61,015 nucleotides of DNA from Scytalidium lignicola (GCA_002812745.2 NCSJ02000260.1:1-61015), one strand, 5' to 3'; counted from the first letter of the stretch, positions 22,419 to 34,852 are shown. Notes: generated by a model from the sequence alone, not told the origin. A program made the numbers and translations.

Positions 22419-24003
22419 ATGTGGGGATATGCCTCAACAGCTCTTTTAGCGGTTTATCTGCTTGCGAACTTCTTGATTCTACCAGTGGTTCAGTACTTCT
22501 GTGACCCTAAAGGACTAAGGAGGTTCCCCAACTTAGACCGCTTCGCAGGTATAACTAATTTTTCATTTATGGTTGAGTCTCATTATGGATTCCGATCCAA
22601 GAAGCTACAAAATCTACACAAAAAACATCCTGTGATTCGGATAGGTCCAAATTCACTCTCGTACGGTGATGCACAAGCCATCAAGGTACAGTCCAAATTA
22701 TTAGCTCCAGTATATCAAATTGATAATTGAATAGGATATATACGGTCACAATACAAAATGTATCAAAGACGATCAGTATAATGTCACTGCAGGGACACAT
22801 TATCATCTTGCCGATGTCATTGACAAAGATGAACATGCTCGAAAACGCAAGGTGCTTTCTGCTGCCTACGCTCTCAAGAATCTTGAAGAATGGGAATTTA
22901 AGGTTGCAGATAAAGCAAGCCGTTTAATAAAGCATTTTGATTCTTGCGCTTCAATCCCTGGCAGCACAGTGGACTACCGGTCCTGGACGAATTTTTTCTC
23001 CCTCGATGCGATTGCCGATATTGGGCTCAGCAAACGACTTGGCTTCCTTGACCAAGGCCATGATCGTTGCTTATCTGAACGGTTGGACGGACAGGTCATG
23101 GAAGTGAATTTTAGAGACTGCCTGTATGCAGTCTCTCGGGCACAATCAGGCATCGTTTGGTCGTACTCTTGGTACAAAACATTGGTAAAGATCACGAAGC
23201 TAGTCTCTCCTTTCTATCGTGGATTATGGCGCCTCAATGACAGCTGGGACGGAATTGTTCTTCATCTTATGAGAGAAAGACTACAGCGATACAAGAATGG
23301 AGAGAAGTTGGATGACTTCTTCCAGTCTTTGATGGAAGACAAGAATGGGAAACCACAGCACCTTGATTTCGGCGAAATCTACGCAGAAGTTTCTATTATG
23401 ATGAATGCCGGATCAACAACAACCGCTATAGCCATGGCAAATGTCTTGTATCAACTTCTTCGCAATCCCGAATGCTTAAAAAAACTACGACGGGAGATTG
23501 ATGGTGTTGTAGACACAGATGAAATCGTAGTGTCTTATGACAAAATTCGTCACCTACCCTATTTGCGTGCTTGTCTAGATGAAAGTTTGCGCCTCTTCCC
23601 ACCAACGGCACATGGTCTGCCTCGCAGCACACCTGAGGAGGGTTGGCTTATACGTGGCGAGTTTATACCTGGAAACACAACCGTAGCAGTAAGCGCATAT
23701 GTTGCGCATCGAGATGAGAAGATCTTCCCGGATCCGGAAACATATAAACCGGAGAGATGGCTTGGAGAGGAAGGGAAAGCTTTACAGCCTTACTTTGTTG
23801 CATTTTCGGCTGGTGCAAGGGGTTGCATTGGGAGGAATATTTCATATCTAGAACAGACTGTGGTGTTGGCTAGTGTGTTGCATCGGTATGAGTTTGAGCT
23901 TCCGTATCCTGGATGGGAACCCGAAAGAAGGGAGACAATGAACTTACATCTTGGTCCGTTGCCACTGAGGATCTGGAGAAGAGAGTTTCCAAATAATGCG
24001 TGA
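22419..24003 (+). CDS. Cytochrome P450, CYP53-like (aromatic acid hydroxylase candidate)
   Basis: Exons 22419-22685 and 22735-24003 give 511 residues. A membrane anchor (ALLAVYLLANFLILPVVQYF) leads the protein. The I-helix has MNAGSTTTAIAMANVLYQLL, the K-helix LRACLDESLRLFPPTAHGLP (ExxR), the PERW loop YKPERWLGEEGK, and the haem loop FSAGARGCIGRNISYLEQ with the Cys ligand. The last two motifs and the tail WEPERRETMNL strongly resemble the fungal benzoate 4-monooxygenase family (CYP53), which para-hydroxylates benzoate and related acids in the ER. I judge that subfamily by eye. The reductase and the regulator next door support a dedicated hydroxylation unit. The first in-frame ATG before the anchor was chosen. 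A transposon inserted about 210 bases after the stop. Confidence 0.9.
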
Positions 24004-24213
24004 TGGCAAAATTCACAGGTTTAGACGAAGCAAGACTGATATATAAGATCACATCCAGGTAATAGTGATCAAACATTTGTGTCCTGATTTGGCCGATTAA
24101 GATTTTTCATTTCAATATTATGGTATTAAATTTTTCATTACGTAGAATCCATTTATTACTAAACACTGAACACTGAACACCTGAAACTATGTTCGAGTTG
24201 ATAAGAGTGACTA

Positions 24214-24317
24214 ATAGTTGGTTGCGCTCGGAGGTGGGAAAATATCGCTTACCAACTACCCAGGGGTAGTTGGTAAAAATATTCGATCACCTCAAATAAA
24301 TCGGTCACCTTTCGCGA
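24214..24317 (+). repeat. Left terminal inverted repeat of the Fot1/pogo element
   Basis: It is mirrored by 26538-26645 almost base for base. It contains the subterminal palindrome at about 24252-24277 and ends in TCGCGA, itself a palindrome. Confidence 0.9.
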
Positions 24318-24400
24318 AACCCAAACATTAAAAACGCGTACCTCCATTACGCGTTTCTACTACCAACACCATACATTTTTCAATCGATATACCTCTTAAA

Positions 24401-26460
24401 ATGACAGGGACTAGTTCTATAATGACTAAACCTGATGACAAGCAACTGAAAGATGCCATCGACTGGTATTTTACCAATCAAGAAGACCCTACCGATCGAG
24501 CTACTGTTACAGCTACCGCATGTATATTCAACGTCAAGATCAACACTCTTCGAAAAGCAATCCAACGTCGTTTGAAGCCTACAAAGAAAGCTACACAGTC
24601 TAGAGGACGCTCTTCCTTTTTGAAGCCTCATCAAATCAAAGCATTACGTTCCCATATTAAAACACAAGCATACGATAACAACCCATTGAATAGGGCTATA
24701 CTTCTCAAAGTGGCGACTTTCCTTCACAAAGACAATACAGAACCATCGATACAGTGGATATGCAACTTCTTGAAGGCAAATCCTGAGTTTCATATAATTA
24801 CAACTAAACCTATCGAAAAGGAACGAATTCAAGCTCAAGACAAGGAGGTAGTAAAGTAGTAATTTCTAAAATATGACGATCTTCGACATGAAAACAAGGT
24901 TTTGCAGGGAAATATTTATAATATGGATAAAACAAGCTTTCGGATTGGTATAGTTGAAGGAGAACAAGTTATTGTACTAGTCGAAATTAAAGAGGTATTA
25001 GAGATAAATATATTTAAGTAGATACATAGTTTTACTAATAAAGTATTAACTATATGAAGGTACCTTTCAAAACCGTAAATCTCTTACAATTATAGAATGT
25101 GTATCTACAGATGGAAGAACTCCTATTCCACTGATTATTCTTGTAGAAGGCATATGGATTATGGAAAATTAGGTACATAATAACCTTCCTGAAGACGTTA
25201 TTATGCTTCCTTCTACATCAAGATATACTAATAATAATATTAGAGTTCGTTGGTTACATCATTTTATTCGATTTTCAAGAGCAAAAGAAGGAGTTTTAAA
25301 CTCCAAAAGTCAGATATATATCGATTTAGAAATAAATCAACTAATAGAATCAAAGATTCTTCTTTTAGACGGTTATAAATCTCATGAATCACTTGAATTT
25401 ATCGAATTAGCTCATCAATATCATATCATTCTACTAAGGTTTCCATCACATCTTATGCATATTCTTCAGCCATTAGATGTTAAGATATTTCGACTATATA
25501 AGCATAATTATAAGAAAGCTATACGTCAAGCACTTTAACGCCTTAAGCCAGAATATACAATGGTTTCTTTTCTCCGCAATTTAATTGTTATTCAAGAGCA
25601 AACCTTTCAAGCAGATATTATACACCATGCTTTTCACGATAATGATATATAGCCAATTAAAGTCAAAAAAGCCCTTTCTCAACTTTGATTATATTCTGTT
25701 CCTACTTGCTTAACAGAACTAACACTGCTAACTCTTCCTTTTACACCTAGAACTGTACAGCATAGTATTCAAGCGCTTGAAGAGCTTGAAAATCGCATTC
25801 CAGAGGTGTTTTCTAACCTTTCTACATAACAATTCCTGTTAACGATTAAAAGTACTAAATATACTCTTAAGTTAGTAGATCTTACTCAAGCTGAACAAGC
25901 TACAACCATAACAAGCTGAAAGTAATTAAATGAAGCTAAAGCAAGAAGTAGGAAAAGAATGACCAAATCTAAAGATAATAATAATATATTTGATCTCCAC
26001 GAGTTGATTAGAGTTAAGAAGTGACAAGAAGAGTTAACTTTAGAGAAACAAGCTAAAATACTGCAAAAGAAGTAAGAATCACAACTTAAAAAAAATATAT
26101 CTAGAAGACCTGAAGATGTAGAAAGCAAAGGAGAAAGCACACAAAGCTGCAATCACACAAATTACTCGATATAAGAAGAACAAGGAGTATCTTGTACCAC
26201 CAGAATTATAGCTTGAAACACCTAATATACCAGTTGACCTAACTACAATTCGACGATCTATAACTCCATTTGACGAAAGCGAAGACGAAAGTATCGATAT
26301 CACATTAGAAAGCATATATATAAAAGCAAAACCCCTTTCTCCAGGGTTAGTTAACGTTATAAAAGACCCCATTATTACTACTGTTTCTACTACAGAATCA
26401 ACGTAAGGAACAGAGAATACAAAGCCATTATGGATAGATCAAGATTTTTTAGAATTCGAA
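24401..26460 (+). pseudogene. Fot1/pogo transposase, degenerate
   Basis: The N-terminal part is open (24401-24859) with a helix-turn-helix of the psq/CENP-B kind (TACIFNVKINTLRKAIQRRL) and a second DNA-binding helix set (SIQWICNFLKANPEFHI). It ends in a TAG directly before more coding-like sequence with NMDKTSFRIG (first Asp). A later open stretch (25203-25538) has LLLDGYKSHESLEFIELAHQ (second Asp) and MHILQPLDVKIFRLYKHNYK (third Asp). Stops and shifts occur between and after. The 25.9-26.4 kb part is Lys/Arg-rich like Fot1 C-termini. The copy cannot make an active enzyme as written. Confidence 0.85.
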
Positions 26461-26537
26461 TAGTTATTTCATCGTAGTATAGGTAATTTTCTCTGTTTAG
26501 ATAGAAATTGTATAGCAATTTATATGGTTCGGCTATC

Positions 26538-26645
26538 TCGCGAAAGGTGACCGATTTATTTGAGGTGATCGAATATTTTTACCAACTAATTACCCCTGGG
26601 TAGTTGGTAAGCGATATTTTCCCACCTCCGAGCGCAACCAACTAT
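26538..26645 (-). repeat. Right terminal inverted repeat of the Fot1/pogo element
   Basis: It is the inverse of 24214-24317. It differs mainly by a three-base insertion within the palindrome, which accounts for its slightly greater length. Confidence 0.9.
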
Positions 26646-26647
26646 TA

Positions 26648-27257
26648 CTGATAGTAGAATTGATATGTCAATATTGAAGTTATATAAGCCTTGCTGATAT
26701 AATGTATGATTATGGTAGTAGAAGTGTCCTGTGGTAGATTCGATTAGTAAGGTGTGATTTTACGATGAATGTTGAGAAAATAGTTGCCACCAAACGGCAC
26801 TGGGGTGGAAATTGCACCGGAGTAGATTTCCTTGTACGGATTTATTTCCTTCATTTGGATCGCGCGCATCCAGCGCATTCACTCGGCATTTCAACTCGGA
26901 AGACTACCGGTCGGAAGAGAGATCCACCAATGTCTATGGCAAATCCCCATGGGGACCCCAGATGATTCACACTTCTAAAGCATCCTTAGGATTTAGACAT
27001 CCGGGGTAAGTGGGCCGTTGTGATGCTTGAATTTTGTTCCTGCCGTGCCTGCCCGTGCCTACAATCTCGCAAATAGACGCCAATTTGCGTATCTCTCTCC
27101 GGAATCTTGACCGAGGGGTATGGTTAGTAAAAGTATATAATCTCAAAGGTTTTCCAAGAAGATGTGGACTAACTATGTCACTCCAACAAGTTAGAAATCC
27201 CACTAACTAGCATCGGCCATCACTTTTAAATCTCAATTGATGCTGTAACTTCCTAGA
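26648..27257. other. Intergenic region upstream of the inositol-type transporter
   Basis: No gene was recognised. The region between the transposon and 27258 presumably carries the transporter promoter. Confidence 0.45.
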
Positions 27258-29036
27258 ATGGCAACCATCATACCACAACAGCAAGGGGCTGCTCAGAAAG
27301 AAGACGAGAAAGAGAATGTTAGCGTTGACCACATCGAAACTGGTAGTAATACAGATATCGAGTTTGATTCGACTGAAGAGACCACCACCGGTGCTGTTAC
27401 ATGGCTGATTTCTGCGGCTGTTTCTCTAGGTGGCTTTCTGTTTGGTACGCACACCCGTTAAATATATATAACCTCCAATCAGCAAGTTTCCGTGAGAATT
27501 TCGCTGATAGTTTGATAGGTTATGATACTGGCGTTATCTCTGATGTGCTTGTTTCTATCGGAGCTGACTTGGGTCACCATCTTTCCTCAAACGAGCAAGA
27601 ACTTATCACGTCGCTCACATCAGGCGGTGCTTTCGTTGGAGCTATAACTGCTGGCTTGTCGGCGGACAGATATGGGCGAAAACAAGCTATTTACTTGGGA
27701 TGCTTCCTGTTCATTGTTGGCGCTGTTCTTCAAAGTTCCGCGTATAGTCTTGCACAAATGTCCGTTGGGCGATTCGTTGTCGGTCTTGGAGTGGGAAGTG
27801 CAGCTATGATTATCCCGCTCTACATTGGAGAGCTCGCTCCTGCAAAGTATAGAGGTCGGATGATTGCCTTTGATAACATGAGTGTCACTCTTGGCCAGCT
27901 CATCTCATATGCTCTCGGTGCAGCATTTGCAGAAGTTTCCCATGGGTGGCGAGCTATGGTCGGACTTGGAGTACTTCCGGCTATCATCCTTGCTGCTCTT
28001 TTGCCCATGTGTCCGGAATCTCCTCGTCAGCTACTTTATCACGATCATGCAGAACAAGCTCTTGCCATCCTTCGGAGAACATACCCAAATGCGACGGAAT
28101 CACAGCTTACAGATAAATTAAACCTCATCCAGTTCTCTATCACCGAAGCAAGAGAGGCCACGGCAGAAAAGAGTATGTGGTGGATTTTTACCCAGCTGTG
28201 GACTGTGGGATCTAACAGACGGGCCTTGATTTGTGCATGCACAGTTATGGCAATTTCTCAACTTGGCGGCTTTAATACTTTAATGTACTATTCATCTACA
28301 CTATTCGGTCTTGTCGGCTTCAACAAGCCAACCGCAGTATCGATTGTGGTCGGTGCCACCAACTTCATATTTACCTTGTTCAATATGATTATCATTGACC
28401 GTGTTGGGAGGAGAAAAATTCTTCTTTGGACGGTCAGTGGGATGGTAAGTAGTACCAACTACCTTTAGGTATTCGCAATGCTTAGTATTCGCCAGTGCAT
28501 TAGTTTAGTAGTTGCGGCGATAGCCTTCCATTGGATCCCAATTTCGAAAGATCTTGTTTTGGAAGCCACGAGCGTCAATTGGGCTGGAATCCTTGTTCTT
28601 GTAACAATTATCTTTTATGTTGCCTTCTTCGCTTCCGGTGTTGCAACAATTGGCTGGGTTGGTACAGAGCTTTTACCCCTTCAAGTCCGTGCATTGGGAA
28701 CCATGATTAATACTATGACCTGCTGGGGCTGCAAGTAAGTGTAATCCTTCATTCTTTATATTACAGACATTCTCACTACTTATTAGTATAATTATCGCAT
28801 CAACGTTCCTCTCAATGATGAGGTCTATGACGCCTAGTGGAGCGTTTGGATTCTATGCTGGAATCTGCGGTGTTGGTTGGGTGTTCATCTTATTTGCTTA
28901 TCCAGAAGTAAAAGGGATGCCTCTGGAGTCGGTGAGACAGGTATTTATAAATGGTTTTGGTGTCAAATATGCGGCCCAGCTGCAGAAAGAAACTAAGCTG
29001 GCAAGGAAGATTCAGATGACTGTGGAAAAGGACTAA
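27258..29036 (+). CDS. MFS transporter, myo-inositol/sugar type (ITR-like)
   Basis: Exons 27258-27444, 27519-28444, 28496-28734 and 28787-29036 give 533 residues. Motifs include SLGGFLFGYDTGVIS in helix 1, SADRYGRKQAIYLG, RFVVGLGVGSAAMIIPLYIG with ELAPAKYRGR, CPESPRQLL after helix 6, and PEVKGMPLESV at the end. GFNTLMYYSSTLF and MTPSGAFGFYAG in the second half are typical of fungal myo-inositol proton symporters. The usual QQFSG of helix 7 is replaced by SQLGG, so the substrate may differ. The N-terminal tail of about 45 residues is acidic. It should sit in the plasma membrane. The gene appears intact. Confidence 0.92.
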
Positions 29037-29934
29037 TTCCTTACTTAAACATCTTAACGGGAAGGAAGGAGCATAAATGGATGTATTAAATTTTTTTTCA
29101 TCCTTTTCCTGCCATTCCGTCTTCATTGAATGAATATTCTCAGGAAAGATAAAAAGGACGGAAATGAAGCCTGCTTGTTTCCTGTGGTTATGATGTAAAA
29201 GAGAATACTACAAACGAATTTACAACATACAGGCCTTAGAGTGAGTTAGTCATCTAATACAGTCTAAGTTCCTCAGTATGGTAATAATTCACGATGGCAA
29301 AGCGTTAGTAATACCTAAAGTGATATATGTTAACGTTGAATTTCTAGTTATTAGTAAAACTAGTCTTCTATACTTTTAACTGAGTTATCATTTGAAAATC
29401 TTATATTAGTTATAATGTAAAATAAAATTGTTATATCCTTCGATCTGTCCTTCATCATTTGCGATTTCCCTGGACATTCTTTGCACTGCTACAAATGCGG
29501 CTGAATCGGAATCTCTGCCTGACAACCATACCTTAAATACTATATTTCTTCAAAAAGAGTTCGAAATGTTAAGTTCTTACTCGAAAACTAGTGAAATTGA
29601 ACTTCACGAATAGTAAGGTTAAGAGAGCTTAAGGTGGTATTTAAGTTATATAAGGGTAAAAGGCTTTAGTTAATAAGATCAAGTGAATTTTACAAACACA
29701 CACATAGATATAATATGTATAAGTAATAGGAGTATGTTTTAGTGTAATTTGCTGGTAAATTATTGTAACTAACCCTGTACACTTGCTTGCCTTAATAGAA
29801 ACTCGTACCTCGCTTTAATAAATCACTGACATAATGACGATAAGAATTAGTATGTAGACATGAGACTTCACAGGCTAACACAAACCAAAAGACATATTTC
29901 TCTTCTCTATCCTCTTAGCTCTGTCAAACATTAA
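29037..29934. other. AT-rich intergenic region
   Basis: About 900 bases between two convergent genes. A 61-codon open frame at 29428-29613 has no recognisable motif. Nothing else was seen. Confidence 0.45.
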
Positions 29935-30901
29935 TTAAGCACTACTGGTGGTCTCGGACTTCCAAGGAGACTTCCAGCTGACATTCTGAAACGGCCATCC
30001 ACCAAGCCCAATACTTAGCAGTGTACTCGCTTCAATCTCTTTGGCTTGAGCCTTGAGCTCATCTACATCCCAGTTTGCCCACAGAAACTTGCCCTTCAAG
30101 AAACGCGACTCAGGGCTCGCCAGCCAAACATTGAAGCTCGCTGGCAGAGAAACTAATCCACAGTCAGCTTCATGATACTCCACTCAGCAAATCGCCATTC
30201 CACTTACCGTCATCTTCGAAGCCGAGAGCAGCGACACCTCCCGCCTCCCTATTCATTGCAGTGTCCACTACGCCGGGCTGGAGATGGAAGATGTTTATAT
30301 CTGGGTTCGCAAAGGCCAGAGAATCCCAAAGCCGAAATATTGCCAGTTTGGCGATACTATATGAAGCAAACTCATGGGAAAAGTTTACATGTGCAGCAAA
30401 CGAAGAAACATCAATGGCGACTGCGTCCGCCGACGCATAGCGAAGGAATGCCTGTGCAACGAACAATGATCCTTTGAGGTTTTGCTGAATAGCTTCGAGG
30501 AACTTATCACTGTCTACATCCCTCACGGGATCCTGGGGCCCAATAATCGCCGCGTTGCTAACCAAAACATGGACCTTTTGATTTCCAACAAACCTCGCGA
30601 AGGCCGCGTCCACTTCACTCTTCTTCGTGACGTCAGTGGAGGCAACAAATACCTCGACGTCACTGAACTTGTGCTCGATAGAGGCTTTGGTGTCGAGAAG
30701 GGGCTGTTCCCTACGGCCAAGGAGGGCGATACGAGACGCGCCTGCTTCGGCAAAGCAGTGAGCGGTCTCTGCACCGATACCCGTACCGCCTCCTGTCACT
30801 ATCACAGTCTTGCCTTTGGCAGAAAGCTCGGGACGAGTGGGGGATATAGATTGATATGTTTTCGTGTGCCACGTGGAGGTTGGAGATGGAAAGGGAGCCA
30901 T
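29935..30901 (-). CDS. Short-chain dehydrogenase/reductase
   Basis: Exons 30901-30208 and 30152-29935 give 303 residues. The classical SDR signs are present: KTVIVTGGGTGIGAETAH (dinucleotide-binding Gly-rich loop), LLGRRE after strand 2, VSNAA after strand 4, IDVSSFAAH with the catalytic Ser, and FASYSIAKLAIFRLW with the Tyr-x3-Lys pair. The Arg residues after strand 2 favour NADP(H). The substrate is unknown. An upstream ATG at 30961 would add 20 residues; the ATG at 30901 fits the family length better. It is divergent from the regulator at 31319. Confidence 0.9.
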
Positions 30902-31318
30902 GGTTACAGTAAGATGTAAGGATGATTGGGAATGATTGGAAGGTTGTTCAACAAGAAACATGTTTTTGAGTGAGCAATGTCCATCTTCTTGTATGATTTG
31001 AGTTTACAACTTCGATTCAGTGACGGAGTTGTGCAATTTGTGAAGCCAAGTGTGGTCATCCCGTTGGCGGAAAGCTGTGTGGGTTCTGTAATGAACTACC
31101 GGACGCTCGAATCTAGTGTTTAGCTAGAAGAAAGATGGTTCCGGATTCTTGAAATTGAAAGGATGCTTAGCCTTTACAAAATGTTCCGCCCTGCGAAGCT
31201 ATTTTGAACGGAGATAACTCTATTGGTGCTGACAAATGCAAATGCTGACAAATATACCGGATTTCCATATAGGCATTCTACTTCACAATTCCCATGATTT
31301 GCTGCGGTCTAATTTGAA
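30902..31318. promoter_or_regulatory. Divergent promoter region, dehydrogenase and regulator
   Basis: About 417 bases separate the start codons of two divergent genes, so it must contain both promoters. No defined operator was recognised. Confidence 0.5.
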
Positions 31319-33082
31319 ATGTATGAAGGAGATGTGGGATCCGTTCTGCGATGCAGACAGTGCAATAAACCGTTCGATAAGCGTGAGTTGTACTTCTACC
31401 AAATATTACTCTATGACGCCAAGTGTATACTAACAGTGTGGGCTTTAGAGTCCACACTGAAGAGACATGGATACTACTGTCGGTCCCGAAAAGCTGGTGG
31501 TACTCCTCGGTCTCGATCTTGTATTGCTTGTGCGAGAGGAAAGGCCCGTTGTGATAATAAGCAGCCCGAATGCTCGAGGTGCATGACCAAGGCCATTGAA
31601 TGCCGCTATCCGGCGAACACGGCCAAAGGTACAGGACCAAGGATTCAGTACAGTGATGATGCGTCGGCCGAACAGTGGAAGAGGGTGTCTTCATCAGTAG
31701 CAGATTCTCGTAGTATTGAAAATCGTCAAGAAGCAAGCAACGATAATCATATAATTCTAGATAGTGCGCTCGTTATAGCAGACCCAGAGCTCGCAAATCT
31801 TGGAGTGGAATATTTCGACTGGGATGACCCAGATATCGACTTCGCCGACTTTTTAAGTCCACAGACGAACGACAATAATACCTGTCAACACCATTCATCG
31901 TGGTTGTCGTTTTCAGCCCATCACTCCATACCTTCAACAGATCAAAGAGTTCAAGCACAACAAGCCACCTTTTCTCCCAATGTATCGATACCGCCACTAC
32001 CAACTTATACTCCCCGATTACTTATTCAGAGACCAAAAATGAAGACCGGAGCTCAAAGAATCGCCAATCTCATATTCCACACCCTGAAATCCTATCCCCT
32101 TATGATGCTGCGCCACAACACCCTTCCACCCTTTATCCATCGACAGTTAATATCTTCCGCTGTCGAGAATACCCACCAGGAGCCACTCAGTAACTGCATC
32201 AGTTTGGTGCGAATGATCAGTAGCGAAGTCCAGGGGAGTCGAAAGGTGTTCTGGGAAAATGTGCGGCTGGAATGTGAACGTTTGTGTGGAGAGGTAGGTT
32301 GGGTTTGCGGCAGTTCTAGAAGGAGACCTAAGAGGAGCTGATGGGTGATTTTAGCATCTGAAGCTAAACAAATGGGAGCTGCTTGCTGCTTTGCAAGCCC
32401 TCTCCATCTACATTCTCATAAGGTTGGATGAAGGCGAGACAGACCACAACAACTTTGATTTCCTACTTCTCGCAACGGTGACTGTTGGTTTAGTTTCAAC
32501 TTCCTTTATCTTACCTTTCTGATGATATAACGTAGGTAATAGCTAAACAGATCACTCGCCACGATATCAAATGCAACAGGCATTTAGGACCATGCAACTG
32601 TGGTCGCGAAATAAACTGGGAAGATTGGATTTTTGAGGAATCAAGACGAAGGTTGGACTTCTACTCACTCTATTATAATAAATCGAATGCGAAGATACTA
32701 ATTGAGTTAAAGACTAGGCGTGGTCTATAAAGTTGTGAATATGTTAGTCTATTTCGAGCCAGCAGCGAGATGCGATCTGCCATCAGACCTTATTCTAGCA
32801 CCACTACCAGCAAAAAGACAGCTATGGGAAGCAGTTGATGAGTTTATGTGGAAGGCAGAAAGCGGAAGAGAACCTGGGATCCAGACTGCCTTTGGGTTGA
32901 CTACAAACGGTGAGCTGGTCAAGTTAGATGAACACCATTCATATTGTGGTGATACAATGCTACTTCACAAGTCCATGGGTGCCAGGACTCCGTCAATAAG
33001 CCCTGCAAATTGGGAGGAATGGTGCTCAGGAATGGATGGATTTGGCGGGCTTGTAATGCTGGCTGCTTCTTTAACAGTGTAG
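31319..33082 (+). CDS. C2H2 plus Zn2Cys6 transcription factor
   Basis: The start MYEGDVGSVLRCRQCNKPFD gives the first Cys pair of a C2H2-type finger. An intron follows (donor GTGAGT near 31383, acceptor near 31449), after which STLKRHGYYC continues the finger. Directly behind is a Zn2Cys6 cluster, SCIACARGKARCDNKQPEC then SRCMTKAIEC. Later exons include VFWENVRLECERLCGE, LLAALQALSIYILIRLDEGE, CNCGREINWEDWIFEESRR and VVYKVVNMLVYFEPAARC, ending at the stop 33080-33082 after WEEWCSGMDGFGGLVMLAAS. This dual-finger layout belongs to a known fungal regulator class acting in the nucleus. It lies between the dehydrogenase and the amidase and may control one or both. Splice sites are inferred from frame continuity. 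Confidence 0.85.
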
Positions 33083-33826
33083 TATTTTTTCCTTCCAAAT
33101 ATTAAGTTCTCTATAGAATAACTACACCAAATTGCTAGTGCCTATACGGTTATTTTCACCATGCTGACGGCTATGTGTACATCAGCAGCTTTGTTTTAGT
33201 AGGAGATAAAATTAGGGGTAATGGTCAAACTGGTTAAGTAAATATAAGTAAAACAAGGACTGCAGAAGATAAAGGATAAACCCGTTGGTGATTCAGGAGA
33301 TCAAAATTCTACTGTTGAAATAACTTTGATTAAAATGCGGCATTATCTATGCTTGAAGAAGCTGAACTCACCAAATATCACATTTATATCCGACCGCCTG
33401 GTGCTTATGCCCGTATACACTATTGCCTGTTGCTGCAGCGCTGCTATTATTTATTATGGAAAGGAACTCCTACTTTAAGGTAGGAGCTTACAGCGTAACA
33501 TCAATGCTAATGGATACCAGCGCCTGGAAACATGAGCGTCGAGCCGTCGGGTAGCATAGAAACTATAGTAACCATATAATTACTTCTGTGTTGATTATAT
33601 TTATAAGGAAATGGTCCAAAGAGTATTATTATTACTTATTATTATCTTCTTACGTGTATCAAACGTGGGGTACGCTGAGATAGGAGCAGTCTAGTTGCCC
33701 CTCCCAAGATAAGAGGCCATGCTTCAGTCATCCCAGTCATCGGGAAAAGCCTCAAAAGTTTCTAACTCTCAATTTCTAAAAACTGACCGAAACCATCTTA
33801 GCTGCAAGATAGTATTATTAGCTAAC
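33083..33826. other. Intergenic region upstream of the amidase gene
   Basis: No gene was recognised in this stretch of about 740 bases; it probably includes the amidase promoter. An imperfect hairpin, CTCCTACTTTAAGGTAGGAG, lies near 33467-33486. Confidence 0.45.
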
Positions 33827-34852
33827 ATGAGCGGACTCGGCGGATTAAACAAGACAGCTGGCGGCATTATCATCGCAGCTGTCCAATCGCAACTCTTCCG
33901 TGTTGACACTCCCGAAGACCTCTCAAAGGCAACACAACACGTCTGTAATCTAGTCCGCCGTGCAAAACGAGAGTACCCATCGACCGACCTCATCCTTTTT
34001 CCAGAATACTGCATCCATGGCCTATCAATGTCAATTGACCAAAGCATCATGTGCACCATGGATGGCCCCGAAGTAGCAGCATTTCGACAGGTTTGCGCAG
34101 AGGAGAAAGTCTGGGGCATTTTCAGCATCATGGAGAAGAATTCAATCTCTGCGGATGCGAACCCGTGGAACGTGGGCATCACTATCAACTCAAGCGGAGA
34201 TGTCGTGGATTACTACCGCAAGTTGCATCCGTGGGTACCAGTCGAACCGTGGTATCCTGGGAATCAAGGGATATCAGTGTTCACGGGTCCTGGCGGCGTC
34301 AAGATGTCTCTTATAATCTGCCACGATGGAATGTTCCCCGAGGTTGCTAGAGAGGCCGCATATCTTGGTGCCGAAGTGATGTTTCGGACGGCAGGCTATA
34401 CTTCACCTATAAAGAATAGCTGGGAGATCACGAACCGCGCCAATGCCTTCACGAACCTCATGTACACTGTCAGTGTTGCGTTGGCTGGAGCGGATTCCAC
34501 CTGGCGAAGCATGGGGCAGGCGATGTTTGTCGATCCAGAGGGTAACATTCTGGAGCGTGGTGATGGGACTGCTGACCATATTGTAGCTTGTGAGATTAGA
34601 GCAGAGGAAGTACGACGACGCAGACAGGAATGGGGAGTCGAAAACAATCTCTTCCAGCTCGGCCACCGGGGCTACGTTGCGGTGAAAAACGGGGCTGGAG
34701 ACTGTCCATACACGTATATGAGAGACTTGGTCAAGGGCAAGTACGCTCAAGCTGGCGACGGAGAGGTCCAAATCAAAACTGGGACAGTCTGCGGCTTCCT
34801 AGCTCCGACTGCAGAATACGTTGATGAAACCTCAACCATTTCCCATACTTAG
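33827..34852 (+). CDS. Aliphatic amidase / formamidase (nitrilase superfamily)
   Basis: This is an intronless frame of 341 residues, close to the usual length. The nitrilase triad is visible: [11 protein letters not shown] (Glu), [20 protein letters not shown] (Lys) and [12 protein letters not shown] (Cys). The [12 protein letters not shown] stretch after the Lys is characteristic of AmiE/AmiF-type enzymes, which hydrolyse short aliphatic amides or formamide to acid and ammonia. It should be cytosolic and is often a homohexamer. An in-frame upstream ATG at 33719 would add 36 residues unlike the family, so 33827 was chosen. The neighbouring dual-finger regulator is on the same strand. Confidence 0.92.
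   Translation: MSGLGGLNKTAGGIIIAAVQSQLFRVDTPEDLSKATQHVCNLVRRAKREYPSTDLILFPEYCIHGLSMSIDQSIMCTMDGPEVAAFRQVCAEEKVWGIFSIMEKNSISADANPWNVGITINSSGDVVDYYRKLHPWVPVEPWYPGNQGISVFTGPGGVKMSLIICHDGMFPEVAREAAYLGAEVMFRTAGYTSPIKNSWEITNRANAFTNLMYTVSVALAGADSTWRSMGQAMFVDPEGNILERGDGTADHIVACEIRAEEVRRRRQEWGVENNLFQLGHRGYVAVKNGAGDCPYTYMRDLVKGKYAQAGDGEVQIKTGTVCGFLAPTAEYVDETSTISHT

Larger units (their letters stand above)
24214..26645 (+). mobile_element. Fot1/pogo-type DNA transposon with long terminal inverted repeats
   Basis: Nearly identical inverted repeats of about 105 bases bound the element (24214-24317 and 26538-26645). The outermost bases, ATAGTTGGTTGCGCTCGG, are mirrored at the right end, and TA dinucleotides flank both sides (24212-24213 and 26646-26647), as expected of the Tc1/mariner superfamily. 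Each repeat contains a palindrome (TACCAACTACCC, two bases, then its complement); the right copy carries three extra bases in one arm. The transposase inside is broken. The element separates the P450 from the inositol-type transporter. Confidence 0.9.
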
